Source of the DNA: Triticum aestivum
Lineage: Eukaryota; Streptophyta; Magnoliopsida; Poales; Poaceae
Direction: 5' to 3'
Length of the DNA stretch: 64,000 nt
Assembly: GCF_018294505.1 (NCBI RefSeq)
Contig: NC_057814.1
Span: forward strand, 40,159,239-40,223,238
In this document: piece after piece, positions 1 through 12,771 of the stretch
Layout: every line of letters begins with the position of its first letter
How positions within the stretch are numbered: position 1 is the stretch's first letter
Position numbers and translations under genes: made by a program
The notes under the pieces: model-generated
The model's database searches: none
The model's input: the letters and a program-made list of their open reading frames with translations, nothing else
Told to the model about the DNA's origin: nothing

Positions 1-2093
1 GGGGGTCCCATAAATCACCCAACCGCGTAAGGAACGCAAACTCAAGGAACATAATACCGGTATGACAGAAACTAGGGCGGCAAGAGTGGAACAAAACACC
101 AGGCATAAGGCCGAGCCTTCCACCCTTTACCAAATATATAGATGCATTAATTAAATAAGAGATATTGTGATATCCCAACATATCCATGTTCCAACATGGA
201 ACAAACTTCAACTTCACCTGCAACTAGCAACGCTATAAGAAGGGCTGAGCAAAAGCGGTAACTTAGCCAAACAACGGTTTGCTAGGAAAGGATGGTTAGA
301 GGCTGACATGGCAATATGGGAGGCATGATATAGCAAGTGGTAGGTAGCGCAGCATGGCAATAGAACGAACAACTAGCAAAGCAAAGATAGAAGTGATTTC
401 GAGGGGTGGTCATCTTGCCTGCAAGGTTCTCAGAGTTGTCGAAAGCTTGATCCTCGTAAGCGTACTCAACAGGTTCCTCGTTCACGAACTCGTCTCCCGG
501 CTCTACCCAAGACAAGAACACAAGCAACGGAACCACAATCAATCACGAGAAATGCACAAGCAACATGATGCAAAACATGAATGATATGCAAGATATGATA
601 TGCGATGCATATGCGTGCTCCGGAAGGAAAATGATGAACAAGGCAGTAACTTGGCAAACCAAGCATGCCACTGGAAAGATGAGATGATTTCGGTCGAAAT
701 CGATATAAAGATCACCGGAAACGGATGCACGGTTTGCAAATGGCAAGCAAAACAAGAATGACACGAATCTGCGATTAACAGCATGATAGCACTTAGAATG
801 CAACAAGTAACAATGCTACAGCACTCCAACATAGCAACAAAGCATATGGCAGTAATCTACAGGAGATGCTTGACAAAAGATGAACACTGAGCTACGGCTA
901 GATCACAACATAACAAGCTCAAACAAGCATGGCAAAAGTGCAAAAGATAACAGGTTCACAGACTTGGTGAAATTACTGGACATGGCAGAAAACAGCATCA
1001 GGTAGCAATGTTCAGAGCACGAAATCAACATGCTACAGGAACTTAACATGGCAAAACAAGGCATGGCAGTATTCTACTAAATGCATATGACAAAAGTCCC
1101 TTAGTGACCATAAACCAAAAAGGACCAAAAGATATAATGGCAACCATGTAAACATAGCAAGTTGCGTTAACAGGTTTCAGACTTAGCAGAAAACAGAGCA
1201 TGGCAGAAACAATAATATGAAGGCATCTTGGTGAGCTTGATGCACTCACCACAAAGCAATGCATGACAAAACAAGCATACCTACAGCAAGATGGCATGTT
1301 TATGAAGCTATCCATTGAAAGATCAAATACATAGCATGTATGGATCAACTACAATAAGCTTGGCAAAATTGAATAACACGTAAACAATCTGCCAGAAATA
1401 TTTTATAGCAAAAGTAGAGCAAGATTGAGTCATGCTATGGCACTCCATAATTGCAAACAAGGGCAGGAATGGATCAATTACAACAATATCTACAAAACAT
1501 CCTTACTGAACATCTCCAAAATATGCATGGATCTCTCTGTAGCATCAAGTTTACATGGCAACAAAATAACAGCAGACAAAGACTTAGAGAAATTACTAAG
1601 TCCCTGAAATCAGAAACATTACGGAGCCTAGTTTGCATGCTTGTTATAGTCACCACAGAGATCACAAAAATACATGGCATGCACCACTGGAAAGATGGCA
1701 TGGCATACAACAAAACACATGTAGAGCTCATGCCCATAAGATGCACAGATTAAATGATAGAAAAATAACAAATCTCCAAGTTCTGCTAAGTAACAGCAGA
1801 CAACAGCAACTAGCACTCTTGCACCAGAGATTTGGGCATCAAGGTGGCCTCTAATGAACATGGTGCAATGGAACAAAATGTAGAGAATCACGAGACGAAC
1901 AATTTGATATATTACACGCGCGAAACGGAGCTATATGCAGAGAGTTACGATGCTATGAACATGGGCGTGTGATGCAAAATAATATGACTCAGAAGTTTTG
2001 GGTGGGGGGGGGGGGAGAAAAAGTCAACGCACTGGTTACTGTGGATCTGGATCGGGGCTGGCCTCGAGGGAGCTCGCCGGAGCGAGGGAGGAC
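1..2093 (-). mobile_element. Outer Gypsy-like LTR retrotransposon D, left piece
   Basis: This AT-rich stretch has no long coding frame. It continues, after removal of insertions C and B, into 15493-15606 and 41490-42332, where the minus-strand terminus TGTAACACCCCGG is found, so it is LTR or leader sequence of a minus-strand Gypsy element of the Fatima/Sabrina kind. The exact family is not settled. A short minus-strand frame (282-542) includes a stretch WVEPGDEFVNEEP that I associate with such long Triticeae LTR/leader regions. A run of G residues lies near 2006-2017. The last five bases (2089-2093, AGGAC) are the target-site duplication of element C. Confidence 0.65.
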
Positions 2094-2708
2094 TGTCGTG
2101 GAATTAACACGTCAGATGTCCTAGGTGTAAGGACTTAGTCGTGAGGCCAACACATCTATGTAGTAGCTTGAGAGGGGTTGATTGGGATGAGAGACGTAGG
2201 GCGGATCAATGCACAAGACAAGGGTTTAGACAACTGTTTGTGGCTAGGTCTCATTATGCTTATGAGAGAGTCGCCGGTAAGCCGGCTCTTTGTGTCTAGC
2301 CCTAGAGATTGTTTCTTGTTGCTCGTCCCTCTTTGGGGTGCCCTGCCCCTCCTTATATAAGTTAGAGGGGCGGGTTATATGTGGAGTCCTAGTAGGACCG
2401 GGACTAGTCTATCTTCTCTTACAAGTTAATTACAAGTCCGGGTCTTGCTTCCTCGTAGAGGAAATATTCGTCATCCCTTTCTTCTTAAGCCGGCCCATCA
2501 TAAACGTGAGCCGGCCTTCTGGGCCTTGGGCCTAGTCTTCTATCTGACCCGCCATCGGGGTCATCCGTGAGTCGTCAGGCTCGTGAGTCGTCTGACAGTG
2601 AGCCGCCAGACCCGTGAGTCTCCAGTCCTCCGGTGAGTCATGGTGAAGCGCCAAGTCCGGCCGGGTCATACTTCCGGCCAGGTCATACCACGGGGTATAT
2701 CCCCGACA
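2094..2708 (-). repeat. 3' LTR of element C
   Basis: 615 bp, near identical to 14869-15492. By eye there are about 14 substitutions plus indels, the main one being about 40 bp (present in the right LTR around 15010-15050, absent here). A symmetrical TATA-like box CTTATATAAG lies near 2353-2362. Confidence 0.9.
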
Positions 2709-2724
2709 TTAGCCCCCCAGTTTA
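2709..2724 (-). other. Polypurine tract of element C
   Basis: Immediately inside the 3' LTR the minus strand reads a G-rich tract ending GGGGGGCTAA, the usual plus-strand primer position for an LTR retrotransposon. Confidence 0.6.
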
Positions 2725-3275
2725 ATTTGGATTTATCCATGTAAACTAATCTGCAATATAAACACAAGAACAAATTTGACAGGTTGTGTTCCGGGTTAAA
2801 TATTCTTTGTAAGCCGGCACTTGATCATCCTTAAGTCCTTGTCATCTTCCTTCTTGATATGTATCCATAATCTCATAGCAAATCTCTTTAGCAGATATGT
2901 TCAAATTTTGCCAATGCAAAAAATCCAGATACTTCCTTTGAAAATCTGGGTGAACAGGCTAGCTTCAGAGTCAATTTGCTGACATTGGTCTCTTGTTGAG
3001 AAATATTGTAAAAGATAATCCACTTGAGTCGGCTTTCAATACTCTGACTTGACAAAAATATTGGTCTTCAAATATTCAACTTATATTCAGCCGGCTTAAA
3101 GATATAAAACTTGCCGGTTTATGAGTACCAAAATTGCCGGGTTATAAATAGATGATGCCAAGTCATAATTGTCGCCGACGCCGGTTTATGATTTTTGCAG
3201 ACACCAGGTCAATCTGATTTACTCAAAACTGAGAATTTGAAGATACTTCTCCCTTATATCCATATTACCTGTAGC

Positions 3276-3890
3276 CCCCAAGAGCCGGTTTAATCAGCAT
3301 GAATAATCCGGAACTTATCACCATGGCTTTAAATAAAATCCAGTTGTGTAGCCCCCATGAGTCGGCTATAGTCATAGTAGTGTAGCCGGGTCATCCTAGA
3401 ATTGTCTTCAGCAGAGAGCAATATACATTAGCCCCCAAGTGTCGGGTCATTATGTAATAATGAGCAGGGACTTTGTAAATATGATGATGTAAATTTGAGC
3501 AGTAACGTGTAGCCCCCAAGGGCCGGCTTAGTAAGATAATACTGAGCTGGGACTTTTCATTGGAAATAATATCATATGATGTAACCCCCATCTTGGGGCT
3601 TGAACCCACGTCCACAAGGTTACTAGCTTTGTGCTTTACCAACTGAGCAGTGGATCCTTCAATATAATGTAATAAGGCTTGTGTATCTTGAATTTTAACA
3701 GGAGCAATTGATAGCCCCCAAGGGCCGGCTCATTACGATGTGATGAGTCGGGTCTTCAATGAGGTGAGCAAAAAATGACTTTGCATTAGCCCCCAAGTGC
3801 CATGGTGCATGCTGGCAGTGACATGGGACATGCATATTTGATGTAATCTCAACTTGAATAATTTAGCCCCCAAGTGCCGGGTTGTAAGCC
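3276..3890 (-). repeat. Reiterated TAGCCCCCAAG motif in C
   Basis: The motif TAGCCCCCAAG (or AAGTG / ATGAG variants), often followed by a CCGG-type core, recurs about seven times at spacings of roughly 60-150 bp: near 3275, 3350, 3430, 3512, 3713, 3787 and 3865. On the minus strand each reads CTTGGGGGCTA, resembling the element's own polypurine tract. Confidence 0.65.
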
Positions 3891-4599
3891 TGCAGCGACT
3901 CGGGACTATTCCTTCCATTGTAGAATAAATCATATCCATTGATAAAATAATAGCCATTGCGCTGAAGCGACTTTGAAAACCTCAATCATAATATTAGTTT
4001 CTGATAACCATAATAAAAATCCAGCCATGTTGGCTATTAAAGATTTGACTAACCCGGTTGGAAAACCTCAATCATTCAAATCATAATGAAAATCCAGCCA
4101 AGTTCGGCTATTTAAAGATTTCAAATACCTTATCTGTTGACAAGTAAATCCGGAGTTTAAATACCCGGCGGCTCTTGGCCGATGGCGATTTATTACGCCT
4201 CCATTGTAAGCCAGAATTTTTATAACCCGGCTATTTATAGCCTTTGAGAAAATCAAGAATTGATAACCCTTTTGAGACACCAATGTCAATCTTTCGATGA
4301 TGGGCTTGAATTGAATCATTTATGTAAGTCATAGCTCTGTAAATCCTGCACAGAGTTTAAACAACATATGCCCTGGCGACTTAATGTCAAAAGCCAGGGC
4401 GGGTAACCACCCAAATGTAGTCTTACCCTGCACACAAGTAGATCACAAGATCCCTATGATCCCTTGAATGATACCGCCGGTTTATGTGACCCGGACAGTG
4501 AGGGTGAGAACCCAATTCTGTAAAAGCCGGCACACATGATATTTGTGACAACTCAAATATTTGTGATTACAAAAACTGTATGAGAAACAGATAAAAAAA

Positions 4600-5095
4600 T
4601 TTAGGCTTCTGATTCGAATACGATCAGTAAACCGTTCCAATGGGGTTAAGCTAAGATTCGAATACGATCATATAGCTCCCAGTGGCGTTGGCGTTGCCGA
4701 TCAAAGTGGGTATCGACAGCTATGTTCTCTTTGGTTCGAATACGACCTATGTTTGAACAGGAAGCCCCCAAATGACCTTAAGAGTTGTTTAGCGATGCTG
4801 ATTCGAATACGATCCACGTCGATTCCCAAAGGGGTTGAGCTATGATTCGGATACGATCAAGAAGCCCCCAAGTAGGTTCAGCAGTTTGCCAATCAAAAGG
4901 GTATCGACAACTATGTTCTCTTTGGTTCGAATACGACCTATGTTTGAACAGGAAGCCCCCAAGTGACCATATAAGTTTAAGCATTGCACCGATCAAGAGG
5001 GTACTGATAGCTATGCCCGATGAGCAGGAAGCCCCCAAGTGACCATAATAAGATAAGCCGTAAGGCCGGATACCTATGTTTGAACCGCGCATCAT
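4600..5095. repeat. TTCGAATACGA motif array in C
   Basis: GATTCGAATACGATC and GGTTCGAATACGACC blocks occur six or more times (near 4612, 4652, 4734, 4800, 4844 with one change, and 4923), interleaved with GAAGCCCCCAA. The same arrangement is found in B (21080-21500) and A (31440-31860). Confidence 0.8.
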
Positions 5096-5899
5096 GGCAG
5101 CAAGTTCTTTTTGGCAACCTTTAATTTTTTCTGAGAACTCGAATCTTGCGAGAGATTAATTCTTTTTGAACCGGAACTTTGAACCGGATTTGAGAGCTTA
5201 AAAGCTTTGTAAGAGACAAATTTACCTTGAGCCGGATGTTTGAACCGGATTTGAGAGCTTCAAAGCTTTGCGGGAGAGAGATGTCTCTTGAACCGGATTT
5301 TAAACCGGAATCTTTATTTTAAGCCGGATATTTTTCTGACGGCCTTTAAATTTGCATCGATAGAGCAGTAATCTCCAGGGCCGTGTTATTTTTTCCTCCA
5401 ATGACCCGGAATTCTTGAGCCTGCTGAAACTGGCACGATTTGTTGAGTCATGTCATTGTAGCCCCCGAGTCTCAAGACGACTCAAGGAGTTGGCTTGAGA
5501 TTCTCCATATTTGACCATAGCAGAAGGTGTATATCATTGGCGTTGATAGCGCGATGTGAATCCACAGAAGGTTGAAAGTGATTGTGGCGGGTTATAAATG
5601 ATCCCGTATGAGCCGTGTCAGCAACTCGGCCAATGGTTCCTTCCAACTGGCTGTTTGAAGTTATCCGAACTATAGTGGTGGCGATTTGCGCGCCTGCCCA
5701 TTGAACCATCCAGTGCAGACGGCGGCTGATAACATATGATAATTTGCCTCCAATTTGTTGGAAGAAAACCGGGCTTCCCAAGTAGTGACCTGCTCATACT
5801 CAATACACAGCTCATGCAGACGGGTGTGGCCCGGTATGTTGATATAGACCAGGCCGCGGGAGACAGACGGTAAAAACAACCGTAGCATCAGAGGTGGTA

Positions 5900-6310
5900 C
5901 AGACAGATGAGTTGGTCACGATGTTGTAAACCGGTGTGGTCGGGCGAGTCAATCGCCGGCGCGGTAAGGCGCGCGGATGGGCGAGTCAACCACGTTGCAT
6001 TGATGTAGTGAACAATTGTCCTGATATGTCAGGCCAGAAATTATCCACCGCAGAGTTGATGATCATCACGGTGAAGATGAAATCAATCACGGCCGAGTCG
6101 GCCGCGGGAGCAGACAGATGAGCCGGCCGCGGCGTTGTAAGCCGGTGCGGATGAGCAAGTTGTCCTCCGCGTTGTAACCCGGCGCGGACGGATGAACCGG
6201 CGGCGAGGGCGGACGGGCGAGTCATCCGTGGCGTTGTAAGGTGGTGCGGACGGGCGAGTCGGCCAACGCGTTGATGTAAACCGGACCGTGATACGCGTGT
6301 CCGTGAAGCT
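5900..6310. repeat. Diverged GC-rich minisatellite in C
   Basis: Units of roughly 45-60 bp containing GACGGGCGAGTC and GCGTTGTAA-CCGG are repeated imperfectly. No coding function is claimed. Confidence 0.45.
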
Positions 6311-7354
6311 GCGCGGCACAACTGAACATGCCTCCGCGGTGTAATACCACCCCTTTTTCCTTTAATAGCCGCCCTGCATAAAAATATTACAGGCCAGATT
6401 AATTGTTTTTCTGACAAAAGGAATATGTGCCAAAATTATATTTAGAAGGATATCACCTGATTCGTTCGGATGACAACGCGACAGAGGCGGCTCAGGAAGA
6501 CCGGCGACTCAATATAGCCCCAGCAGCTCAATGTGGCAGCAGTGACTCAACGTGGCTCCGGTGGTTCAACACAGAGGCAATTTAAGCCGAAGCACGAACT
6601 TGGCTTTACTAACGACCATAGCGTCGATTAATTCAATGGCTTCTCCACCATCTCATCCATTTTCAACAATAATCTTGCTTTGAGGCTGCAGCCACGCACA
6701 GTAGAAATCAAGTGCAGGGCCGACGGATCAGCTATAGCGGCTCTCAGCTTGAGACGGCGGTCAGCGACTTAAAACAGCCGGAGGCGCGGCGACTTGACTC
6801 GGGGGCAGCCAGCAATGGATGGTGAGCCCGCATGAAGCGGTTTCTCGTAGAGGCAGAAGCGGTTTGTCATAATGGAACAGCGTGAGGCGAGCGCAGCTTC
6901 AGTACAGCAGCGGCTCGGCGCTGTGGTGGCGATGGCAGGCCTGGTCAACGCGTGGTGGCGGGTTGAGGCGCAGTGCAGGCGTCGGCTGCGATGCAGCCAA
7001 TTTGGAACAACACAGGAAACGGGCAGCCCGCAACAGAGGCCAGAGCCGGCAAAGGTGACTTGGCGAGGCGGCGATTCAATTCGGTCGTGATGGTGAGTTA
7101 GCGACTGCGTCTTGAAACCACATCCGCGGAGATGAGCAGCAGCTGCAAGGCCGTGTGTCGGAGGCGGACAACCGGTGAGGCGTGGCCGCGGAGAGCGGTG
7201 GCTTAGCGACGGTGGCGATTCAGAGCACCGGTTTAGAAGCACGGCGGTGAGGGCGATTCGAACGCACCATGGTGACCGCCGTGGTGGAAACAACTGATTT
7301 ACAACCACTGTTTTTTGGCAGAGGAACAGACCATCCTGGGCCTAGTTTTTCGAG

Positions 7355-7615
7355 GAGGTAATTACGCCAGTGGTGCCTAAGCTTGCCACCAATGTTCACT
7401 TTGGTGCACGAACTTGAAGAATATGCTGATTTGGTGCAAAGACTTGGCTCTTTGGTGCAAATATGGTTCGAAACAGGTTTTCGTACGATCGCGCTGCTGA
7501 CTAGGATGCCAGCTGTCAGCGAGTTCCATCGCGCACAGAGGCATGTGGCCGCGCGGCTGGGTGAAATATTGTGGAAACCCCCTTCCTTTTGTTTATTTTT
7601 CGCACATAAGCCCCT
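7355..7615 (+). repeat. Left terminal inverted repeat of MULE E
   Basis: It matches the reverse complement of 13639-13916 almost throughout, ending at the shared GCACATAAGCCCCT. Relative to the right arm it lacks about 18 bp near 7508. Confidence 0.9.
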
Positions 7616-8503
7616 GAGCCGCTGGGACACAACAACCCGCACGTATCCTAACATCCCACCTGATCATCTGCCTCGAGCTCTTCTCTTCGTCTCTCTCCTA
7701 GTTTGATCGTACTGTGCCGCCGCCTAGGTGGATCTAGACGACGCCATTGATCTTCACGGGCGTGGATGGCGGAGCCTCGTCGGCGAGCTCCCGGTGAAGC
7801 AACCCCTCAATACGGTGGGAATTGCCTCATCTCCTCTGGCCCTCTGTCTCCTGCTTCCGTTAGAATTTTAGATGTATTTGTGGTGCGACAAGAACTAGGA
7901 TCTATATTTCGTTGGGCTGATGTGATTATTCTTAGTTGTGTTTAGGTTATTCCCCCAATGCGCAATGACACTTAAGGATTTGAAACTGATGTTTGTTCAT
8001 AGGTAATGCGTGCGGTAGAAACGAGCCTCTTTTTTGGTATTTCTGATGGACAAAGAATGCAGATTTGATGACATAGAGGATGGTGGATTTGATTTTATTA
8101 GAAATAGGCGGTAGGTATACTGAAAATTTAACAGTAGCATTAACTTGATGACAGTGTCATTGCTGAACTTTGTAACAGATGCTTAACTGAATTTTGGACA
8201 CTGAATGTTGGTCAGTTGCTTAACTGAATTTTTTGACACTTGCTTAACTGAATTTTGGCTAGTAGGTACACACTCAATTTTGATCAATGCCCATGTGTTG
8301 GTACACTGTACGTGCATAGTGTAAGCTAGTCAGTACGGTTGGGTGAGTTTCTGTAAGCAGACAACAAGCAAAGGGCATTTGATGTATGGGCAATTTAGTA
8401 AGAAACATAGCACACATACACACCAGTACTCTTTATTCTTTTCTAAACTGTGTGTTGTAAGCTGAAGTAAGGGTGAACTAAGTACTTCTTATTTGCATTG
8501 CAG
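7616..8503 (+). other. 5' leader and intron region of the MULE transposase gene
   Basis: AT-rich sequence between the left TIR and the first recognisable transposase exon. An upstream coding exon is expected because the reading frame is already open at the acceptor (8502-8503), but I could not place its start or donor. Confidence 0.4.
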
Positions 8504-11500
8504 GTGCATTTGATGGTCTTTTCTCAGTTCAGATTCGCCAGAAAGGCTTCTTTTGTGGAACTGATAGCAACAATACATACATGGATTATGAAGTTGATTG
8601 GTTTGACAACTGTGATAGTGATACTTGGTCCATTTTATGGCTAGATGATTTTCTGCAGCAGCTCGGGTATGACAGAGAGGGTGTAAAGCTTGATGTGTTT
8701 TGGTGTCAGCGTAGAAAGACATTGGGTGATGGACTGAGAGAGATAAAGTGTGATGCAGACATCCTTGCAATGATAGCAGCAACTACGGAGCACAAGAATT
8801 TATTGTTAATTGTAGACCATGGAGAGACACTTGAAAGTTTTATGAGAGATGACATTATGCTAAATGACAAAAATATCCAGGATGAGGAAAGAAGTGTGCC
8901 AAATAATAGGAGGGGAAGGAGGTTATTTGGGGAAGGATCGTCCTCAGGTTGTGGTGATGAAGAAATAGAGGAGGAAGTTGGAGTAGATGCAGCAGCAGCA
9001 GATTCAGAGACTGATGAGGATTTCTATGATAGTGACTTTGATATAGAGGATGGGGACGATGATTTGTTCGAGACAAACATAGATAAAGAAGTGGATGATC
9101 ACAGAGAGAAGGATACATCATGTGACTATGAAGCGGAGCTAGCTGAGGATGCTCTAAATGATTCCCACCTAGACTTGTCCAAAGAACAGAGGGACAAGTT
9201 GAAGTACAACTTCAAGGCATTTAATTCAGAAACAGACTTGAATGACCCTATTTTTAGACTTGGCATGGTGTTTGGTAATGTGCAGGAGCTTAGACATGCT
9301 ATAACATCATATAGCATCAGGAACAGGGTTCAAGTGAAGAAGACAAGGAACACTTCTACTAGAGTTGTAGCTCAATGCTTTGGTGATTGCCCATGGTATC
9401 TTCAGGCAAGCAAGGACAATAGAACTGCTAGTTTTGTCATAAAAAAGTACTTTGATGAGCACACTTGCACTAAGTCCTGGAATCTTAAAGGGTTGACAGC
9501 TCCTTTTCTAACAAGAAAATTCAAAAATGAGTTCAGAGACAATGAGAAGATGCCCTTGAAGAAATATGAAGAGAAGGTTCAGTTAGAGTTCAACCTCATA
9601 CCAACCAGGAGCAAACTTGGAAGATCTAGAAGAGCATCAGTGAAGGAGATAAGGGGGGATGATGATGATCAATACAAGCAGTTATGGGATTATGGAGAGG
9701 AATTAAGGCAAAGTAATCCTGGCAGTAAATTTTTCCTTTGCACAAAGGAGATAGTAGATGAGAAGACAAAAGAGACACATGATCACTTCTCGACATAGTA
9801 CTGGTCTTTGGATGCATGCAAGAGAGGTTGGCTTATGGGGTGTAGGCCAATAATTTTTATTGATGGATGTCACATAAAGACCAGATATAAAGGGAATTTA
9901 CTCACAACTGCTGGTAATGACCCAAATGACTGTATCTATCCTATAGCATTTGGCATTGTGGAAGTGGAGTCAACTAGCAGTTGGGAGTGGTTTCTGGCAA
10001 GCTTAAAGGAAATATGCAACACATCTCCATACACAATCATGAGTGATAAGCAAAAGGTACGAGCTCAATAAATTACTTTCTGCTCCCTACATGACTTGTT
10101 GTAGTGAAATTTACTTGCTTTTGTTAAATTGTAGGGTCTGATAAAAGCAGTGGCAAAGATATGGCCTGATGCTGAACACAGGTTTTGTGTTAGGCATATG
10201 TACCAGAATTTCCACAAGATCCACAAAGGTGAACAGCTAAAGAACAACTTGTGGGCAATTGCTAGGGCCACAAATGTTCCTGCATATACTAGAGCAATGG
10301 AAAAGATGAAACAAGACAGCTTTGATGCATACAAATGGACTGAGAAATGGCCTCCAAGAACGTGGATTAAAGCATCTTTTAACCCTTTTCCAAAGTGTGA
10401 TATTCTACTCAATAACATCTCTGAAGTTTTCAATAGGTAAGCATTTACTTGAGTTGTACCATGTGTAAATTAGTTAATTCTCATGTGTGTAGTAACATGT
10501 TTGTTTTCAATCAATTGACAGCTGGATCTTGGACTCAAGAGAACTACCCATTAAATCAATGTTGAATCACATGAATGACAAGATCACAACCAGGATGTAC
10601 AACAAGCAAAAGGAGGTGGCCACTGATAGGAAATGGACTAGAAGATTGTGCCCAAAAATTCAGAAGAAACTTGACAAGTTTACTGAATGGGCTGCTCACT
10701 GCATGGTTCAAGGGGCAGGTCAAAAGGTTTTCAAGGTGCTCTCAATGAACCATTCTTATATAGTTGATTTGAACAATGAGAGTTGTGACCGCAAAAGATG
10801 GGAGCTTTCAGGAATTCCTTGTCATCATGCTATACCTTGCGCTAGAGAGGAGAGGATAGATCTTGAAATCCTGGTGCATGAATGCTATTCAGTACAAACA
10901 TACAAAAGAGTTTATGGTTTCAACATCAAGCCAATGAGAGACCAGGAGAATTGGACAAAGATGGATGGAGTAGAGATGTACCCACCTGTGTACACAAAGG
11001 TCATGGGAAGACCAAGGAGAAATAGAAAGAAAGATCCAGAAGAGAAGCAAGAAAAAGAAGGAGGGAAGAAACTGACTAAACATGGTGTAACCATGCACTG
11101 TTCTCTGTGTGGAGGTGCAAATCACAATAAGGAAGGCCACAATAAATGGCAAGAAACTAACAAAGAGGCACCTCAAGCTACAGAAGATGATTCCGAAGAA
11201 GAGTTTGATGATCCATCCATAATTTCTGTAAGTTGCAGTGTGCACCAAGTTTCTAATTCTTGTTATTACTTTCAGTCATATGTGCAACTAAATTGTTGTA
11301 AATGCAGAACATAATGCCACACATAATACATCCAACCATGGATCCAACTCAGACCCCGGGATCAATGGTTTATCTCTTGCAACAAATGGTAATGTTCTTA
11401 ATCTGCTATGTTTCTTTGTTTGAATCTTTCTCATTGTCACTTGAACTAAATGTCTGCATTTTCCTTTGCTTAATTAGGAGAGGATGTCATATCAGCCAGT

Positions 11501-11957
11501 CAAGGATCATGGCCCTCTTCCTGAATCTACGTTTGTTGCCCAAGCCAGAGCTACCATACCTCCACCTAGAGTGATAACAGCTATGTCAAGTGGCAGGGTC
11601 AGAAGGAGGGGGGTTACTGAAGATATTCCTGAAGATGTTCCTCAATCAAGCCACCAAGTAAATCCAAATGCAAGAGGCAGGAAGAGGCAAGTTACACGAA
11701 GAGGTGGAAGAGGAAATGAGAGAGGCAATGCTACAGGAGGTGGAAGAGGAGCTCAGAGAGGAAATGCTACAGGAGGTGCAAGAGCAGGTGCTGGAAGAGT
11801 AGGTGCCAATGGAGGAACGACAGGACCAGGGGCTGGACTATGGAACTTGATGGTTGGAGCAGACGGAGATAACTCACATGTGGGAGCAGAGGAGGAGCCA
11901 ATCACACAAAATGCACCACAGGGGGATCAGTGGACTAATGACTTCCTCTCCATGTAG
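8504..11957 (+). pseudogene. MuDR-type transposase gene of MULE E, one internal stop
   Basis: Transposase of the Mutator family, nuclear, cutting at the element's TIRs. I read five exons: 8504-10056, 10135-10436, 10522-11227, 11308-11388 and 11478-11957. All introns are short with GT-AG ends and frames join across each. The first exon is open upstream of the ATG at 8581 (AFDGLFSVQI before it), so the true start lies in an unplaced upstream exon. In order come an N-terminal MULE region (DWFDNCDSDTW), an acidic stretch, a MuDR DNA-binding domain (about 9250-9480), and a MULE DDE domain with D in FIDGCH (9862), D in SDKQKG (10045) and E in NNISEVFN (10423). These are followed by a SWIM-like Cys/His motif (GIPCHH), a zinc-knuckle-like CSLC..H motif and a Gly/Arg-rich tail. 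An in-frame TAG at 9796-9798, just before the DDE domain, interrupts an otherwise open frame of about 1040 codons. Confidence 0.9.
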
Positions 11958-12139
11958 ATGAGAAAAGATATACACAAAGTTCCTGTCTGAACTAGATGAA
12001 AATGCACCCAATGAACTTACATTTTGCTTACAGGCCTATTTTGATTACCAAACTTGTTCTTATTAATGCAATGAACATTTGGATGTGATATTATGTACCT
12101 TGAACCTAAGTATTTGGTTGGCATATTATGTACCAGACC

Positions 12140-12570
12140 TTTTTATAGTGTTGCTGTCAAAAAATTGGTACTGAATATCAATGTCTTGCTGTCAAAATTT
12201 AGCTATGATGTTCACACAAATGCTGTCAAATTTTGGCACTGAAAATCAGTCTGTTGCTGTCAAATTTTAGCTGTGATGTTCACACAATTGTTATCAAAAT
12301 TTGGCACCGAATATCAGTGTTGCTGTCAAAAAATTGGTACTGAATATCACTGTTTTGCTGTCAAAATTTAGCTATGATGTTCACACAAATGCTGTCAAAT
12401 TTTGGGACTGAAAATCACTCTGTTGCTGTCAAATTTTAGCTGTGATGTTCACACAATTGTTATCAAAATTTGGCACTGAATATCACAGTGTTGCTGTCAA
12501 AAAATTGGTATTGAATATCCTGTTTTGCTGTCAAAATTTAGCTGTGATGTTCACACAATTGCTGTCAAAA
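12140..12570 (+). repeat. 170-bp tandem repeat downstream of MULE transposase
   Basis: About 2.6 copies of a unit of 169-171 bp (starts near 12151, 12320 and 12491). Each unit is built from three related subunits containing TTGCTGTCAAAAT and GATGTTCACACAA. Confidence 0.85.
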
Positions 12571-12771
12571 ATTGGTACAGGAAACAGAACTTTTCGAATT
12601 GTCATTTTCATTCACTAACCAGACCAACATTTCAGTAGTACATCTCATTGAGTTCATCAACATACCAGTTTTCTCTCGACTAAACCAAAATACCTTAACA
12701 CAAAATGCATCAGGACCTGCCATTGCATTGCATTGTGACTAAACTTAAATACACTAATATAGCACACATTA

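Larger units (their letters stand above)
2709..7345 (-). other. Internal 3' region of element C, non-coding
   Basis: No credible coding frame was found. The segment is built from reiterated motifs containing AGCCGG and TAGCCCCCAAG in its first part, a TTCGAATACGA array at 4600-5095, and a GC-rich part (5900-7300) whose many short frames on both strands look like composition artefacts. Confidence 0.6.

Noticed and set aside
282..1348. Minus-strand Cys/His-rich frames in element D
   Set aside because: Short, overlapping and without domains, in non-coding LTR/leader sequence.
4600..5095. Regularly spaced motif array resembling a CRISPR array
   Set aside because: Spacing is irregular, motifs are short and diverged, and the same array recurs inside plant retrotransposons.
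7220..7706. Frames spanning the left TIR of MULE E and adjoining C sequence
   Set aside because: They cross the transposon boundary and have counterparts in the other TIR; no domain.
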